Below are positions 35,323-46,525 of a stretch of 64,000 bases of DNA, one piece after another. Below the pieces are notes generated by a model, which did no database searches, had not been told where the DNA came from, and saw only the letters and a list, made by a program, of their open reading frames with translations. Within the stretch, counting starts at the first letter, position 1; every line of letters starts with the position of its first letter. The stretch covers positions 3,596,001 to 3,660,000 of the forward strand of contig JAHRBC010000004.1 in the NCBI GenBank assembly GCA_022702545.1. The letters run 5' to 3'. Made by a program: the position numbers and the translations under genes. The DNA is from Phycomyces nitens. Lineage: Eukaryota; Mucoromycota; Mucoromycetes; Mucorales; Phycomycetaceae.

Positions 35323-36998
35323 ATGCCAGAACCTACAAAGGATCAGATTCAACTAGTCTTTAAAAAACTCAAGCAAAACAGATACAACAAGGCAAGCACA
35401 CTAGAATGTAGACGCGTCATAAGACAACACATTTAGTACTAGAGGTTAATCATCAACATCCAGTCCTGCTTTGATTGCAATTCAAAGAACCCAACATGGG
35501 CCTCGGTTTCATTCGGAATCTACATTTGCACCGACTGCTCATCTGCTCATCGCAACCTCGGTGTTCACATTAGTTTTGTAAGGCAAGTAATCACAAACCA
35601 GTAGTAGTGACAAACCCTGACACTCTTTATAGATCTACGGTGCTGGACTCTTGGACCTGGAGCCAATTGCGGCTTATGAAGGTTGGCGGCAACCAGCCTG
35701 CAACAGAATTCTTTTCAAAGACCAGCGGATCAAACAAGGATGCCAGAACAAAATACGGAAGCAAGGCTGGCCAGCAGTACAAGGAGTTGCTGGAGAAAAG
35801 AGCAGCAGAGGACTCGATTGTGTATGTCTAGAGACCGACCCGTTTTGGATTATGTGATTAATGGTGTGCTTGTAGGAACCCAACATGTGTGGTAATTGAG
35901 ATGGACAGCGGTGCTGAACCAGAGGATGAAAAGGAACAAATCAGTGCTGCCAAGGATGAAACAAATGAAACAAGTGAAACAAAGGAAACAGACGAAAACC
36001 CAGAAAAGAAGAGTGTAGAACTGGCTCCCAAAACAGCACCAGTCGAAACCCCTGTTGATCCTGCTACTACTACTGTCAGACCAACTATTGCTTCGGTTCG
36101 TAGTTCGACACGCACCACAATCGGCGCCAGAAAGGCGGGCGCTCGTTCGGCAAAGACAGGAAAGCTTGGTATCAAAAAGGCACCTGTGAACTTCAACTTT
36201 GAGGAAGCCGAGGCAAAGGAAAAGGAAGAGGCTGAGCGCAAGGCAAAGCTGGGATACGTTGAGCCAGAGAAAGAAGAGGTTGAGAGCCCAAAGAGCGAGT
36301 CTGTATTTGCGCGCCTCAACTACCAAGACGAACAGGATTCCAAGAAGAATGAGGATGAATATGAGAAACTTGGGTTTGGTATGGGCCGAATTGACTTGAA
36401 GGAAAAGCCAATTGAACAGGCCAAAGGGTTTGGGTCAATGCCACAGGTAGAACAATACACCCAAGACAGCAGCCAATCTGCACGCGAAAAGTTTGGCAAT
36501 GCAAAGGCCATTTCTTCTGACCAATTCTTTGGGAGAAATGCCTATGATCCTGCAGTGGCAGCCGAGCAGTCGGCCAGATTGTCTCAATTCCAAGGCGCCC
36601 GGGCAATTTCGTCTGACCAGTACTTTGGACGAGAGGAGGATCTTGACATGAATTCAAGCGGGCCTAGTGGTATGGGTGGACCCAGTGGTATGGGTGGTGC
36701 CGGTGATTGGGATGCACTCCAAAATGCAGCTAGTGGTATGGCCCGTACATTTGTAGGTCAGGCCAGTGCAGATTTTGATGCAGTAAAGGATCTTGCAGAT
36801 ACTGCAACAGCAAAGGTAACAATTAAGCTATATACATACACAAAGATATATTGACAATGTTGTTTGTATAGTTGCAAGACATGTTCCATGACCTCCAGGT
36901 AAGTTTTAGATGGTGCAATAATTGTCCATGTGTGTGTGTATGCCAGAATGTGATTCTCAAAATATGTACATTATGTGTAGCATCGTTACAATTATTAG
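35323..36998 (+). CDS. GLO3: Arf GTPase-activating protein, Glo3/ArfGAP2-3 type
   Basis: Six exons (35323-35391, 35464-35582, 35633-35821, 35876-36815, 36872-36898, 36981-36998) encode 391 residues. The ArfGAP zinc finger is CFDC...CTDC (Cys25, 28, 45, 48; CX2CX16CX2C) followed by [14 protein letters not shown] with the arginine finger at Arg53. The middle is charged and low-complexity (about 130-250). The Glo3 motif is seen as two ISSDQxFGR repeats (near residues 300 and 335) and the C-terminus ends [14 protein letters not shown], typical of this subfamily. By family it triggers GTP hydrolysis on Arf1 and binds COPI coat at the Golgi. Introns 1 and 2 need GC donors (AAG|GCAAGC and AAG|GCAAGT): only then are the conserved CFDC and [10 protein letters not shown] segments intact. 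The last two exons are tiny (27 and 18 nt). Confidence 0.92.
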
Positions 36999-37403
36999 AT
37001 TATCCCACATAATTTCTCTCTGGTCCAGAGTGTTTCAAAGACGGGTGTCTTTTTTTCCAAAAAATAATAATCTTGGTACTTTATATTATTATTATTATTA
37101 TTATTTTGAACATATTCATTGCTATACACCAATTATCCAAATATTTCCACCCAACCGGTACACACTTGGTCCTTTCTTTTATAGCCCCACACCTTTTCTG
37201 TATTACACTGGTCTGGAAAGAGGAATATTGGTCAAAAGAATAGATATAAAAAAAAACTTAAAGAATACAACCCAATGTTTTTTTTTTTTTTTTTTTTTTT
37301 TTCGTGCCAGTTTTTGAAAATACGACAATATTATTAGGATTTATATATATATATATATCTATTTTGAAACAAGGATTGTTTTTCAGTGATTGGGACAAGA
37401 GTG

Positions 37404-37436
<33 letters not shown>

Positions 37437-37505
37437 TATATATACATATAAAAAGACATAAAAAAAGGGGGATTATTAATAATATAATATTTATCTAAAC
37501 TATAC
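36999..37505. other. Intergenic with simple repeats
   Basis: Contains (TTA)n at 37085-37104, a long T-run at about 37279-37302, (ATT)n at about 37404-37436 and TATATA tracts; serves as the promoter side of the following gene. No coding sequence recognised. Confidence 0.55.
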
Positions 37506-38630
37506 ATGGAATCCACCTACTCATCAGACCAATACAAGGTTGTCGAATACAATGACCAGCTGTTTATGATTCCCATTCGACGGGTCAACCGGCACTCTGT
37601 CTTACTCTTTAGTGATGTCCAAGCACTCGTTCCATCTGCGACTGCATTGGTGTCAATGGGAAAGCTGATTCCATTCGAGAGAGATCCCTCTACTCTAGTC
37701 GAACTTGAACCACGACGAGTAATGGTGTCAGATCTCGAGACCACCTGGGAGGCATTCTCTCCTGAACAGCAAACAAAAGGCACCAATCGCAAGATTCTTC
37801 AAAAGATTATCGATCTAGAAAGCAAGATTGATATGCTGACCAACAATCTGAATAACGTATTGAATGATCGATTGAATAACGAATCCGAACCATCGCCTTC
37901 TGCTGAAAGTAGAGTACCATTAGCAGAATCACCGACAGAATGTGAGATTGCCTCTCAATCCACCAGCCCATTGAATCATTCCACCCAAGACAATTCTGGA
38001 GATATCACAGAAGAAGAGGATAATGATGATGATAATGATAATGATGATAATAATGAAGCCCAAGATAATCAAGAACCACAAGAACAAATGCGACAAACCC
38101 CACCCCTTACCCATGGCCAGCAAAGAGAAAGATCCCAGAGCCCCCCACCTGCATTTTCATCTTCTGCCCATGTGGACAATGCTCCCCAGTCCTCCAGTGC
38201 AGCCCAACCCCCAACCGAAGGCGACGCACCACCCTCATATGAGACATCAATCTTTGGAAGCATAAAAGCATTGATGCAAAAACTACATGAGTTTGAGAGA
38301 CACATCCCCAATCGCCATAAATCACCTCGATGGTTGGTCCGGAGAGTAGAATGGGTCGAACGTGTTCCAAACAGTATCGAACAAGTAGCATATCAGATTG
38401 TTCAATTGGAAATGGCGTTATTGTGGACAGCTGTGACAGAAGCTTGGATCAATGAGCGTGAAACATGGTTAACCTTGGTGGCCAGTGCAAGGTCCGAAAG
38501 ACATTTGGCAGGAGCATTACTTAGTCTGGAAAGACATACGCTGGCCATGGACGACCAATGGGCCGAAGAAAAGGAGCACTGGGTAAATGCCTTGTTGGAG
38601 ATGGTTGTGCTCCCATTGAGCCATGGATGA
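37506..38630 (+). CDS. Uncharacterised 374-aa protein with acidic linker
   Basis: Single-exon frame with ATG at 37506 and stop at 38628-38630. Residues 1-90 look folded (VVEYNDQLFMIPIRRVNRH, then FERDPSTLVELEPRRVMVSD). About 95-120 is a predicted coiled coil (KILQKIIDLESKIDMLTNNL). About 125-250 is low-complexity, with an Asp/Asn/Glu run encoded by GAT/AAT repeats at about 38018-38055 and Ser/Pro-rich stretches. The C-terminal 120 residues are folded and Trp-rich (RWLVRRVEWVERVPNSIEQV, WTAVTEAWINERETWLTLVA, DDQWAEEKEHW). I do not recognise the family. Codon use looks like the neighbouring genes, so it is probably expressed. Confidence 0.7.
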   Translation: MESTYSSDQYKVVEYNDQLFMIPIRRVNRHSVLLFSDVQALVPSATALVSMGKLIPFERDPSTLVELEPRRVMVSDLETTWEAFSPEQQTKGTNRKILQKIIDLESKIDMLTNNLNNVLNDRLNNESEPSPSAESRVPLAESPTECEIASQSTSPLNHSTQDNSGDITEEEDNDDDNDNDDNNEAQDNQEPQEQMRQTPPLTHGQQRERSQSPPPAFSSSAHVDNAPQSSSAAQPPTEGDAPPSYETSIFGSIKALMQKLHEFERHIPNRHKSPRWLVRRVEWVERVPNSIEQVAYQIVQLEMALLWTAVTEAWINERETWLTLVASARSERHLAGALLSLERHTLAMDDQWAEEKEHWVNALLEMVVLPLSHG

Positions 38631-38752
38631 TTTTCATTTAGTTGGAAATCAGCACCACGTTACACTGATAGGGCTGTCTACCGAGAAAATCCTCAAAATC
38701 ATTGTTTATCAAGATAAAATAGAGACGTCATTTTTGAGATTGTTTAATAAAG

Positions 38753-38785
<33 letters not shown>

Positions 38786-39211
38786 TTTTACGGTAAATTG
38801 TATGTGTTTTTTATTTTGTTGAAAAAAAGAAATTTGTATTTATTTTATGTACAAAAGCTTGTTTATTTTTTTTCCTTTAAAAAAAAAGAGGGGATGAAGG
38901 GACGGAATGGGGGGGAATAAGCAAGGGTTGTGGAAAGGGGGGTGGGGAGCTGCTCTTTTTTTGTTTGTTTGTTTGTTGGTGGTGGTGTGGTTGCTGGTTG
39001 CTGTTTAATATAGTTGTAGTAGTGTATTTTTTGAGATGAGAATGAGGGACGATGTAGAAATATAATAATAATAAAAAAAAGTTTTTTTTTTGGCTTTTTG
39101 GCTTTTTGGCTTTTTGGCTTTTTGGCTTTTTGGCTTTTTTGGCCTTTTTGGTGGTCTGGATAGCAGCTTATATGATATGATATGATATGATATAAACAGA
39201 TCCCGTCATTA
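38631..39211. other. Convergent intergenic region with simple repeats
   Basis: The two neighbouring genes end here. It includes (AAAG)n at about 38751-38775, G/T-rich tracts at 38890-39000, and six to seven copies of an octamer TTTTTGGC at about 39081-39141. No gene seen. Confidence 0.6.
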
Positions 39212-39340
39212 TTAGTTGACGACTCGCATACGCATTCCGTAGCGTGCAATATCCATCAGAATCTGAGCAGCCTATTGAAAATATAATAAATTAAAGGTGA
39301 GATCAACTTTATCATTATAACATGGAAAATATTATTCATG

Positions 39341-39382
<42 letters not shown>

Positions 39383-40378
39383 ATCTGTAGACTCCAATTG
39401 TAATATATGTCTAGTATTTCTACGGTCATAATTATCATTATTAACAACAAAATAAAGAATAGAAATGCTTTTTACCTCTAGTAGCTGTGCTTGCTGTTGT
39501 TTACTCAGAGACCTGCCCTGGAGTTCCTTCCAGCTATCATCATGTTCCAGACGGTGACGTTGGAGGCAATTGGTATGACGGAAGCTGACACCGCAGTGTG
39601 AGCATTCGAGTGACCCAAGTCCTACACAAGCAGCCTCTTCCAGATCATCGCACTCGTCTTCCTCTTCTTCTGGGACAAAGTATGGTGGAGTGGATGGAGG
39701 AGTGGTGTCGTAAGGGGAGGCAGTTGCAAATGAGGCCAGTGTGGCAGCAGCAGCAGACACGGCTTCATGTTCTTTACGTTGTTTCTTTGTCGGTCTCTTG
39801 CGTTGGTGGGGCTGGCGATGGAGTTCAATGACTTCATAGTGATAGTTGTTGGGAGGAGTAGAGGGTGGGCTCTGATGAGCAGGTTTTCCTGGCTTCTTCT
39901 TCTCAACCCCACGGCGCTTGCGTTTGGTAACCGGTGGTTCGTCTGGCCTAGAGTCCTCCCCATGATGGATATTAATGCTATTTTGGGCTGGGGGCATGGG
40001 GTAGGGTTGATGTGGATAGTAGTACATGCCATACGAAGGGGTTCCGTTGGTGTTGACAGGCTCTGAAAGTGTGTCGGAACGGGAAGACATTGTCAAATGA
40101 GGAGGCGAAGGTGTGGGCGGGAAGATATAGGGCATTGAAGCGTGGGGTGGTGGGAGGTGGTAGCCCGGCAGGGAAGAGGGTGGCGGCAGGATGAACACCG
40201 GTCTGGGACTGGGAGACTCGACTGGCTCACAGTATCCAGTGGTTGCACTGGCTGGAACTGTTGTGCTGGATGGCGCAGCTGTAGAATAGAAGCGTGACGA
40301 GCCAAACAGTGCAGAGGGGGGTGGGAGGACAGATTCTTCGCGCAAGGATGCTGGTAAATCGGCTGTGTTGGCTGGCAT
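39212..40378 (-). CDS. C2H2 zinc-finger protein, single finger
   Basis: Two exons (40378-39476 and 39271-39212) encode 320 residues, with ATG at 40378. The first 180 residues are Pro/Ser-rich and probably disordered. A basic segment at about 152-170 (TKRKRRGVEKKKPGKP) and another at about 195 (RKRPTKKQRKEHE) look like nuclear localisation signals. A single C2H2 finger lies at residues 259-279 (Cys259, Cys262, His275, His279), preceded by an acidic stretch. The C-terminus is LSKQQQAQLLE then AAQILMDIARYGMRMRVVN. It is presumably a nucleic-acid-binding regulator; one finger alone rarely gives high DNA specificity. The intron (39272-39475) carries a (TA)n microsatellite at about 39343-39379. Confidence 0.8.
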
Positions 40379-40684
40379 GGCTCGAAAGCGAAATCAAATA
40401 ATAATAATAATAATAAAAAAATATATAAAGGACGAAAGAGAGGAATGGAAGAAAATAATACTAGAATTGAAATAAAATAAAAAAAAATAAAAAATAAAAC
40501 CTTTACTGAGATTCAAAAAAAGATGATGAAAAAATTTGCAAGTATCTTTCCATTCTCGGGAACCAATATCTTTTTATGGTGAAATGATAGATGAAGTATT
40601 GGACTTGATTGTCAAAGAAGTATCTTTAATAAAATCAGTGGCTTGCAAAGTCAAAATGCAGTACAATTATAGTCTAATGGCAAT

Positions 40685-40722
<38 letters not shown>

Positions 40723-41298
40723 GATTATTTATTTGTTTACATATATATATATAGTTCTTGATTGAAATTCTTATTTAAACACAACCAAAGACGGAGAAGA
40801 CTTGGGCTCATTCGATCCATATCCAACCATGTCCATTCATTGGTCATCAATTAACCGTCCAGATAATATATATATTTGTAAATAAAAGGTTAAAATATCT
40901 TTTTCTCTCTCTCTCATTTCTTCTTCTTCTTCTTTAATCCATATCCATCATTATAGTTTGGCTTCACATTGCATTTAATTATCCAAAACAACCTCTTTAT
41001 CAATCGAGTATTGTCTCGGTTAATCTTCGAGGCCATGTCAATAATATATTATGTCATTTATCCATTGTGTCTAGATTAATCAATATATACACACATATAA
41101 AAAAAAGTTGATGTTTTTACAATACACACTTTATACTATAATTTATTTTGTTCACTTGTAAAAATTCTGGTTCCAGAATATCAAAACCAACCAGCAAAAT
41201 AAACTTGCGGATATGTATACCAATATAGTATATATACTTGCAATCACTCCATCAATATGTCCAGACAGGAAGCAAGGAATACATGCATGTCTTTAAAT

Positions 41299-41330
<32 letters not shown>

Positions 41331-43920
41331 CTTGTTTGGGCCCTGCCTTGTACATATCAACCAAGGAGTACACAGGCCCGCAATATATTTAGGAAAAAAA
41401 AATATATGATTTAATACTCTAGATAGTGGCGTAAATACACTTTACAAGATAATATATATTTATTATCTAGAGAGATACTGGCCCAAATGCACACACATAT
41501 ATATATATATACATGGCTATAATGTGTAGAAGATCAAACTATGTATAATTGCATTTATTCATCATCCTACCACTAAAAAAGTTTCAAATATATTTCTAAA
41601 TATTAAGTGATTTTCATACTCTTTGTGTAGAATACCTGGTTGCCTTGTCGATCGATTTCTCACCAAACCTCATATTTAGGATCATGTCACACCATTCCTT
41701 AGTGACACTCTTGCCTGTATGTTGTATTGTATGCTCAAGAATGAAAATATAAAAATAAAAATAAAAATGAAATGAAATGGTCAAGGTCAAAAAATTTATC
41801 CAGAGTGATACATGCTCTCTAATGGTCGGTATTATTGTTCATAGCTCGTTCATATTGGCCACTTTAGAAGTATACTGACCTGTTGCGATTCTAAAGAAAC
41901 CTGATGGGTGATGAATAACATCCTCACCCTTGTTTTATTTTAAAGTGTGCCTCTGCATATTAACCTAAAGACTTGGCCCAGTGTCAAAAAGTGGGTACTA
42001 AATATTCTAAAAACCTTGACCCAAGCCCGTGGTATTGTGTCAAAATAAAATAAAATAGAATAATAATAATAATAATAATGGCATATATCCTAAAAGAGAA
42101 TCTATGAAAAATTCAGATCAATCGCGTAAATCATGCGCCACACATTAAGAACAAATGAATGGGTGAAAACAAAAAAGTAAGAACAAGGTCTGGGACACTT
42201 ATTTTTAGTTTTGTATTCAGAACCAGAAAATATCACTCCACAAAATGGTATTTGTGAATCTATCAATAAACACAAACTTATTGAGCCTTTGGTCCAAACT
42301 AAATATAATGTTGTTCTGTTTCATTACTAACTTGTTCCCATGGCAATCATCAATTTAGTACCAAGGCAACCTTAATTTGCTACCATGGCAACATTAGGTT
42401 GCTAACCAAATATATATATTAAAAAAAAGAAGAAGAATCTTGTCTGCACCATTGGAGTGGCAACGCCAAGTGTTTTTCGCTATCTTTTATTTACTCGATA
42501 TAGAAGGCAAAAATAGAAAAATCAGAGAACAAGGTAGGATTTCCTGAAATCCTATTTGCCAACGGTGCATAGAAAAAGAATAAAAAGGAAACTTGAGGGT
42601 ACAGGAGTAAGGTGTTAGCAGAATCGAAGAAATATAAAAAGGCAAGCCCGGAATGGAATTCGGTTGATCAAAGTAACACCGATGAAAATGTCGTTAAAAA
42701 AAAGCCGATTTTTTTCTTTTTTTTTCTCTCTTCTTTAATCGTGTCACCCCCCTTTTTTTATTTGATTTTTTGGAAAAATAAACAAAACCGTATAAATATT
42801 GCTTCCAAAGACTAATTGAGGATTCTTCTGAAAAAAGTATATAATAGACCATGGCCTACATTGTCTTTTAGGTCTCACAGTCACTTTTTGTAAACGAAGT
42901 GAATGTGCACATGGATTTAATAATAATATTAATAATATTATTATTATTAATAATAGTATATATGTATGTATATATATATATGTATATATATACATGTGTA
43001 TATAAAGGTATTATATCTTTTTTTTCTAAATAGTAACATCAAAATTTTGAAAGGTCGTCTTTAGATGGTCTTTATTAGGTTCATTCCGTTCGATGCGACA
43101 TATATGGTTTTGGTAATGTTTGCGATCTGTCCGAATACTTGGAGAATATATTTCTTTTAGAGAAAAGAAAAAAAAGAAGGGATTATTGTAACCAGAATAA
43201 TAAATAGAACAAGGAATGAAGTGGGATCCTTGTGCACAAAATAATTGATGGTATATATTGTACTGTAGAAAGAACTCTATTCAGGCACATCTTAGCCAGT
43301 GTTTTGTGATAACAGGGCAAAGGAATCTATTTTTATAAGAGTAGAAAATTGTGATCGACCCCGACATCTGTACACAGCCATTTCCCAAGAGTGGAAGCAT
43401 ATATGTATTTGCACAATAGACTGACCAACGAAGCTCTGTCTAACTGATAAATAATTCAGGTGAGCCTGTAACACAGACACACAAGAGTATGATTGGTACG
43501 GAATTGACAGATACTCTAAAAGGTGAATTTCTCTATATTCTCTTTGGCCAAAAGATACGGATTCTACAACGTATTCTGGGGATTCTGTTAAACAGATCCA
43601 ACAAATTACAAAAAGGCATTAAGAAGCAAATAGAACGTACGTCAAATGATAAATATTAAAATAATGCCATATAAAGCAAGAAGAAAAGAAGATGTATATA
43701 TATATAAAAAATTGTAATAGTAATAAAAATAAATAAAAAAGAATAGGTAGAAAATTCAAATAGACCGACGTTGTTCATTGGTGTGGAGGACATATTCTTT
43801 TGCAGTTTATTTTTCTGTATATTTCTTTATATATATATATGTATATATACTGACATTTCCCTTTCTTTTCTTTTCATCTCTTCCTTCTTTACCATATTTA
43901 TATCAAACAACAATCAGATT
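40379..43920. other. Gene-free AT-rich region
   Basis: About 3.5 kb without a supportable gene. Microsatellites: (TTA)n at 40688-40722 and (TA)n at about 41301-41331. Three X-box-like motifs cluster at 42333-42398, and a perfect palindrome with 9-bp arms lies at 42535-42554 (TAGGATTTCCTGAAATCCTA). Open frames are short and biased. Confidence 0.5.
42333..42398. promoter_or_regulatory. Cluster of three X-box-like motifs
   Basis: GTTCCCATGGCAAT, GTACCAAGGCAAC and GCTACCATGGCAAC lie in direct order about 22-26 bp apart. All approximate the RFX-family X-box (GTNRCC N0-3 RGYAAC). A further half-site GGTTGC follows at about 42398. The nearest gene starts are 2 kb (40378, minus) and 1.5 kb (43921, plus) away, so the target is unclear. 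Confidence 0.35.
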
Positions 43921-44313
43921 ATGTCTATATCATCCTATATCTCTACGCACCGAACTAAGAAACCCTACAAGAGCTGGCTTAAAGACGGCATCAATAATGG
44001 GCCTAATTCCATGGATATTCTCATTGGCTGGCTAACTGTCAAGGAGAATTATGTTATGTGGAGAGGCGACTCTACTGACCGGACTCCAAAGAAACAGCTG
44101 TTACAAGACATTATCATGAAACTCAATCAGGCCGGCATATACCATCGGGTCCCCAAAGATGTTGCAAGCAAGATGTCCACACTCCAGAGCAACTACAGAA
44201 TAGCTCGCAGATGGTACGAAACCGAAGGGCGATCGCTATTACAAAAAGGAGTACAAGCAACTGCTGTGCATAGTAAGTTGGAAATTTTACAATTTACTAT
44301 TATAATTTCCATG

Positions 44314-44355
<42 letters not shown>

Positions 44356-44922
44356 GTTTTGCAACAACATTCTCTAAACATTTTCTTATTTGTAATAGAT
44401 GAATTATTGAAACGGTTCCCCTACTGGGATGCTCTCCACGACGTATTCAATCCCGTAAAACAAGAGCCCATCACTACCACAACCACTACAACCACAACTA
44501 CTTGGCCCATGTCTATTCATTATATCCTTCATTCGGCTGAAGATGGTCTAATAAGCTCCCCTGAGACTGACAAGGAAGAAGAATATATTAAATATCCCGA
44601 CTATCCAACCCAACCCTGGAACCAACCCAGCCCTATCAAACATGTATCAAATTGCGCGCCTTTAGAGAGTACAGTACCTGGACCGGTTCCTTCAAGAAAA
44701 CTGGGAGGCTCTTGCCTGAATACACACCTAGGAGACGCTCGACGAAAGAGACGATCGCAAGAAATGTTGGATTTCATTCTTGAAAAGCGTATTGAGCGCG
44801 ACCGTGTTTTACTGGAAAAAGAAAAGACACGCCGGATTCGAGCCAAAGCTGATCTTGTGAAGAATATGGCATCTGCAGGGTTCTCTAGAGATGAAATCAC
44901 CTTTCAGCTGCAACTTCTTTAA
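43921..44922 (+). CDS. SANT/Myb-like domain protein
   Basis: Two exons (43921-44272 and 44399-44922) encode 291 residues. I chose the ATG at 43921 (MSISSYISTHR) because the frame further upstream translates only low-complexity AT-rich leader. Residues about 18-115 form a trihelical SANT/Myb-like or MADF-like DNA-binding domain (WLKDGINNGPNSMDILIGWL, YVMWRGDSTDRTPKKQLLQD, DVASKMSTLQSNYRIARRWY, then after the intron LLKRFPYWDALHDVF). The middle has a Thr run encoded by ACC/ACA repeats (about 135-150). The C-terminal 60 residues are a charged coiled coil (RKRRSQEMLDFILEKRIERD and onwards). Such proteins occur in expanded fungal families; role as a transcription factor or transposon-derived protein is inferred. 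The intron holds an (ATT)n microsatellite. Confidence 0.78.
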
Positions 44923-45284
44923 GCATTCCTATCATTCAACGTATGAACCCACATTTCTTTACTATTGCTGTGTACATATATGCACGACCTTTACTTTACC
45001 TTATTATTATCATCATCATTTTTTGATCTTTATTCGCCTCATATATATTTGCCTAGAAGCAATTGTTATGTAAATATGTAACCAAGATACAACAGACAGA
45101 CACAAACACAAACACATATGCTTTTTTTTTATATATATATATACCTATGTGTATAGGTTATGAAAGAGAACCATTGTATGTACAAATATATTATATTTTT
45201 TTATTAAAGAGTTTTGGGCAAGCACTATATTATTTCAACAGGTTCTGAAATCAATTTACAGACAGATTTATAGACACACAACAA
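44923..45284. other. Intergenic sequence
   Basis: Short AT-rich convergent spacer with TATATA tracts; nothing coding seen. Confidence 0.5.
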
Positions 45285-45638
45285 TTAGGATTTTTCATCG
45301 ACATTTTTCATGTCCTGGGGTTGGTTGGCTGTGTTAGTGCCACGTGCATAGGATGGCATGATTTGCGCTTGGTCGTTCAATATAAGCAGGGTTTCATCTT
45401 CGTCGTCTTCTTCATTTTCATAATATGCCTTGATCACCTCATAGTCGTCCTCACTCCAATAATCGCCGGTTTCACTGGCGTCGTCTTCTTGCGGACAGTC
45501 TTCACAATCATCGTCTGACATTGACATAACAGCAGCCATGGTCTGCATGGATTCATTGGCTTGGGACTGCAATGGCTCATTGAGATCGATCTTGGTCTCA
45601 ATTCTGGCTATTGCTGAATTACATGGGGATTGGGTCAT
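45285..45638 (-). CDS. Short acidic protein, possibly a 3' exon
   Basis: 117-residue frame with an ATG at 45638, composition strongly acidic in the centre (MSDDDCEDCPQEDD, then WSEDDYEVIKAYYENEEDDE) and a C-terminus IMPSYARGTNTANQPQ. No known domain. The frame stays open upstream (KLALDTDGFIPSS) to an AG acceptor-like site, and coding-like sequence continues to about 45840, so this may be the last exon of a slightly larger gene whose first exon I could not fix. It is tail-to-tail with the SANT-like gene. Confidence 0.4.
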   Translation of the reverse strand: MTQSPCNSAIARIETKIDLNEPLQSQANESMQTMAAVMSMSDDDCEDCPQEDDASETGDYWSEDDYEVIKAYYENEEDDEDETLLILNDQAQIMPSYARGTNTANQPQDMKNVDEKS

Positions 45639-46525
45639 GGAAGAAGGGATGAAGCCATCTGTATCCAGAGCAAGTTTTGTAATTATTATTATTTTTTGTC
45701 TTGCTTGTTCAGGACTCTTTGGTTTGATTGGAACTCAGTTATATACCATAATAGTCTTCTTCCGGTGAATACTCTCCTCCTTATCTGATTGGGCTCCGTA
45801 AAGAAGTTCGAGGCCATGGAACACTATGGGATTTATTTATAAAACATTCATTCATTTGACTGCTTAAATCCCAAATCCCAGTAATTCAATACTAGCACAC
45901 TGATCTTTTTGGTTCATTTCATTATATATATATATTTATACACACACACATACACACATATATTCTTATTTCGTGAACCAACCGATTGGTTCTTGGATAT
46001 ACGCAAAACAACAAGTGATTCTTATTTAAACTTTTCCCTATTTTGAAATCCAATTTTTTTTTATATTATATGATTGGTTTTAACTAGATAAAGAAGTAAA
46101 ATCCCAACTGCTGGTATAATCGTATAAATGAATTTGGTCGAGAACAAATTTTTGCAATTAATATTAATGTTACTATAGTGCCCTTTACGATTAAATTCAG
46201 ACTTGTGGACATTGTTACCTCCCTTGTTAATAAAGATCTCCACGTGGAAAGATGAACTGGCAACATGTACGGGTTGATAGATCTATTTATTTAGAAGAAG
46301 AAGAAAAAACTCACTTAAAGCTAAAAACAAACAAGATTCTCTCCCGATCGATGTCTTTCTTTTTCAAGTTACAACGCCAAAGTTGTCGATCACCCACAAT
46401 CGAATTATTTATTATATATCTTATTATATATTATATTATATTATATTATATTATATTATATTATATTATATTATATTATATTTTATTTTATTTTATAATC
46501 TTTTTATTTATACTTGTTTCAATAT
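45639..46525. other. Intergenic with TTATA pentanucleotide repeat
   Basis: May include an unresolved upstream exon of the acidic protein (to about 45840). A (TTATA)n tract runs about 46421-46485. The NUP192 stop follows at 46526. Confidence 0.5.

Noticed and set aside
41326..41385. GGGCCCTG...CAGGCCC pairing with inner GTAC repeats
   Set aside because: Weak, short hairpin without flanking support for an RNA gene.
43771..43920. N-terminal extension of the SANT-like gene with a hydrophobic, membrane-like stretch
   Set aside because: The stretch is translated low-complexity AT-rich leader; the ATG at 43921 gives the conserved-looking start.
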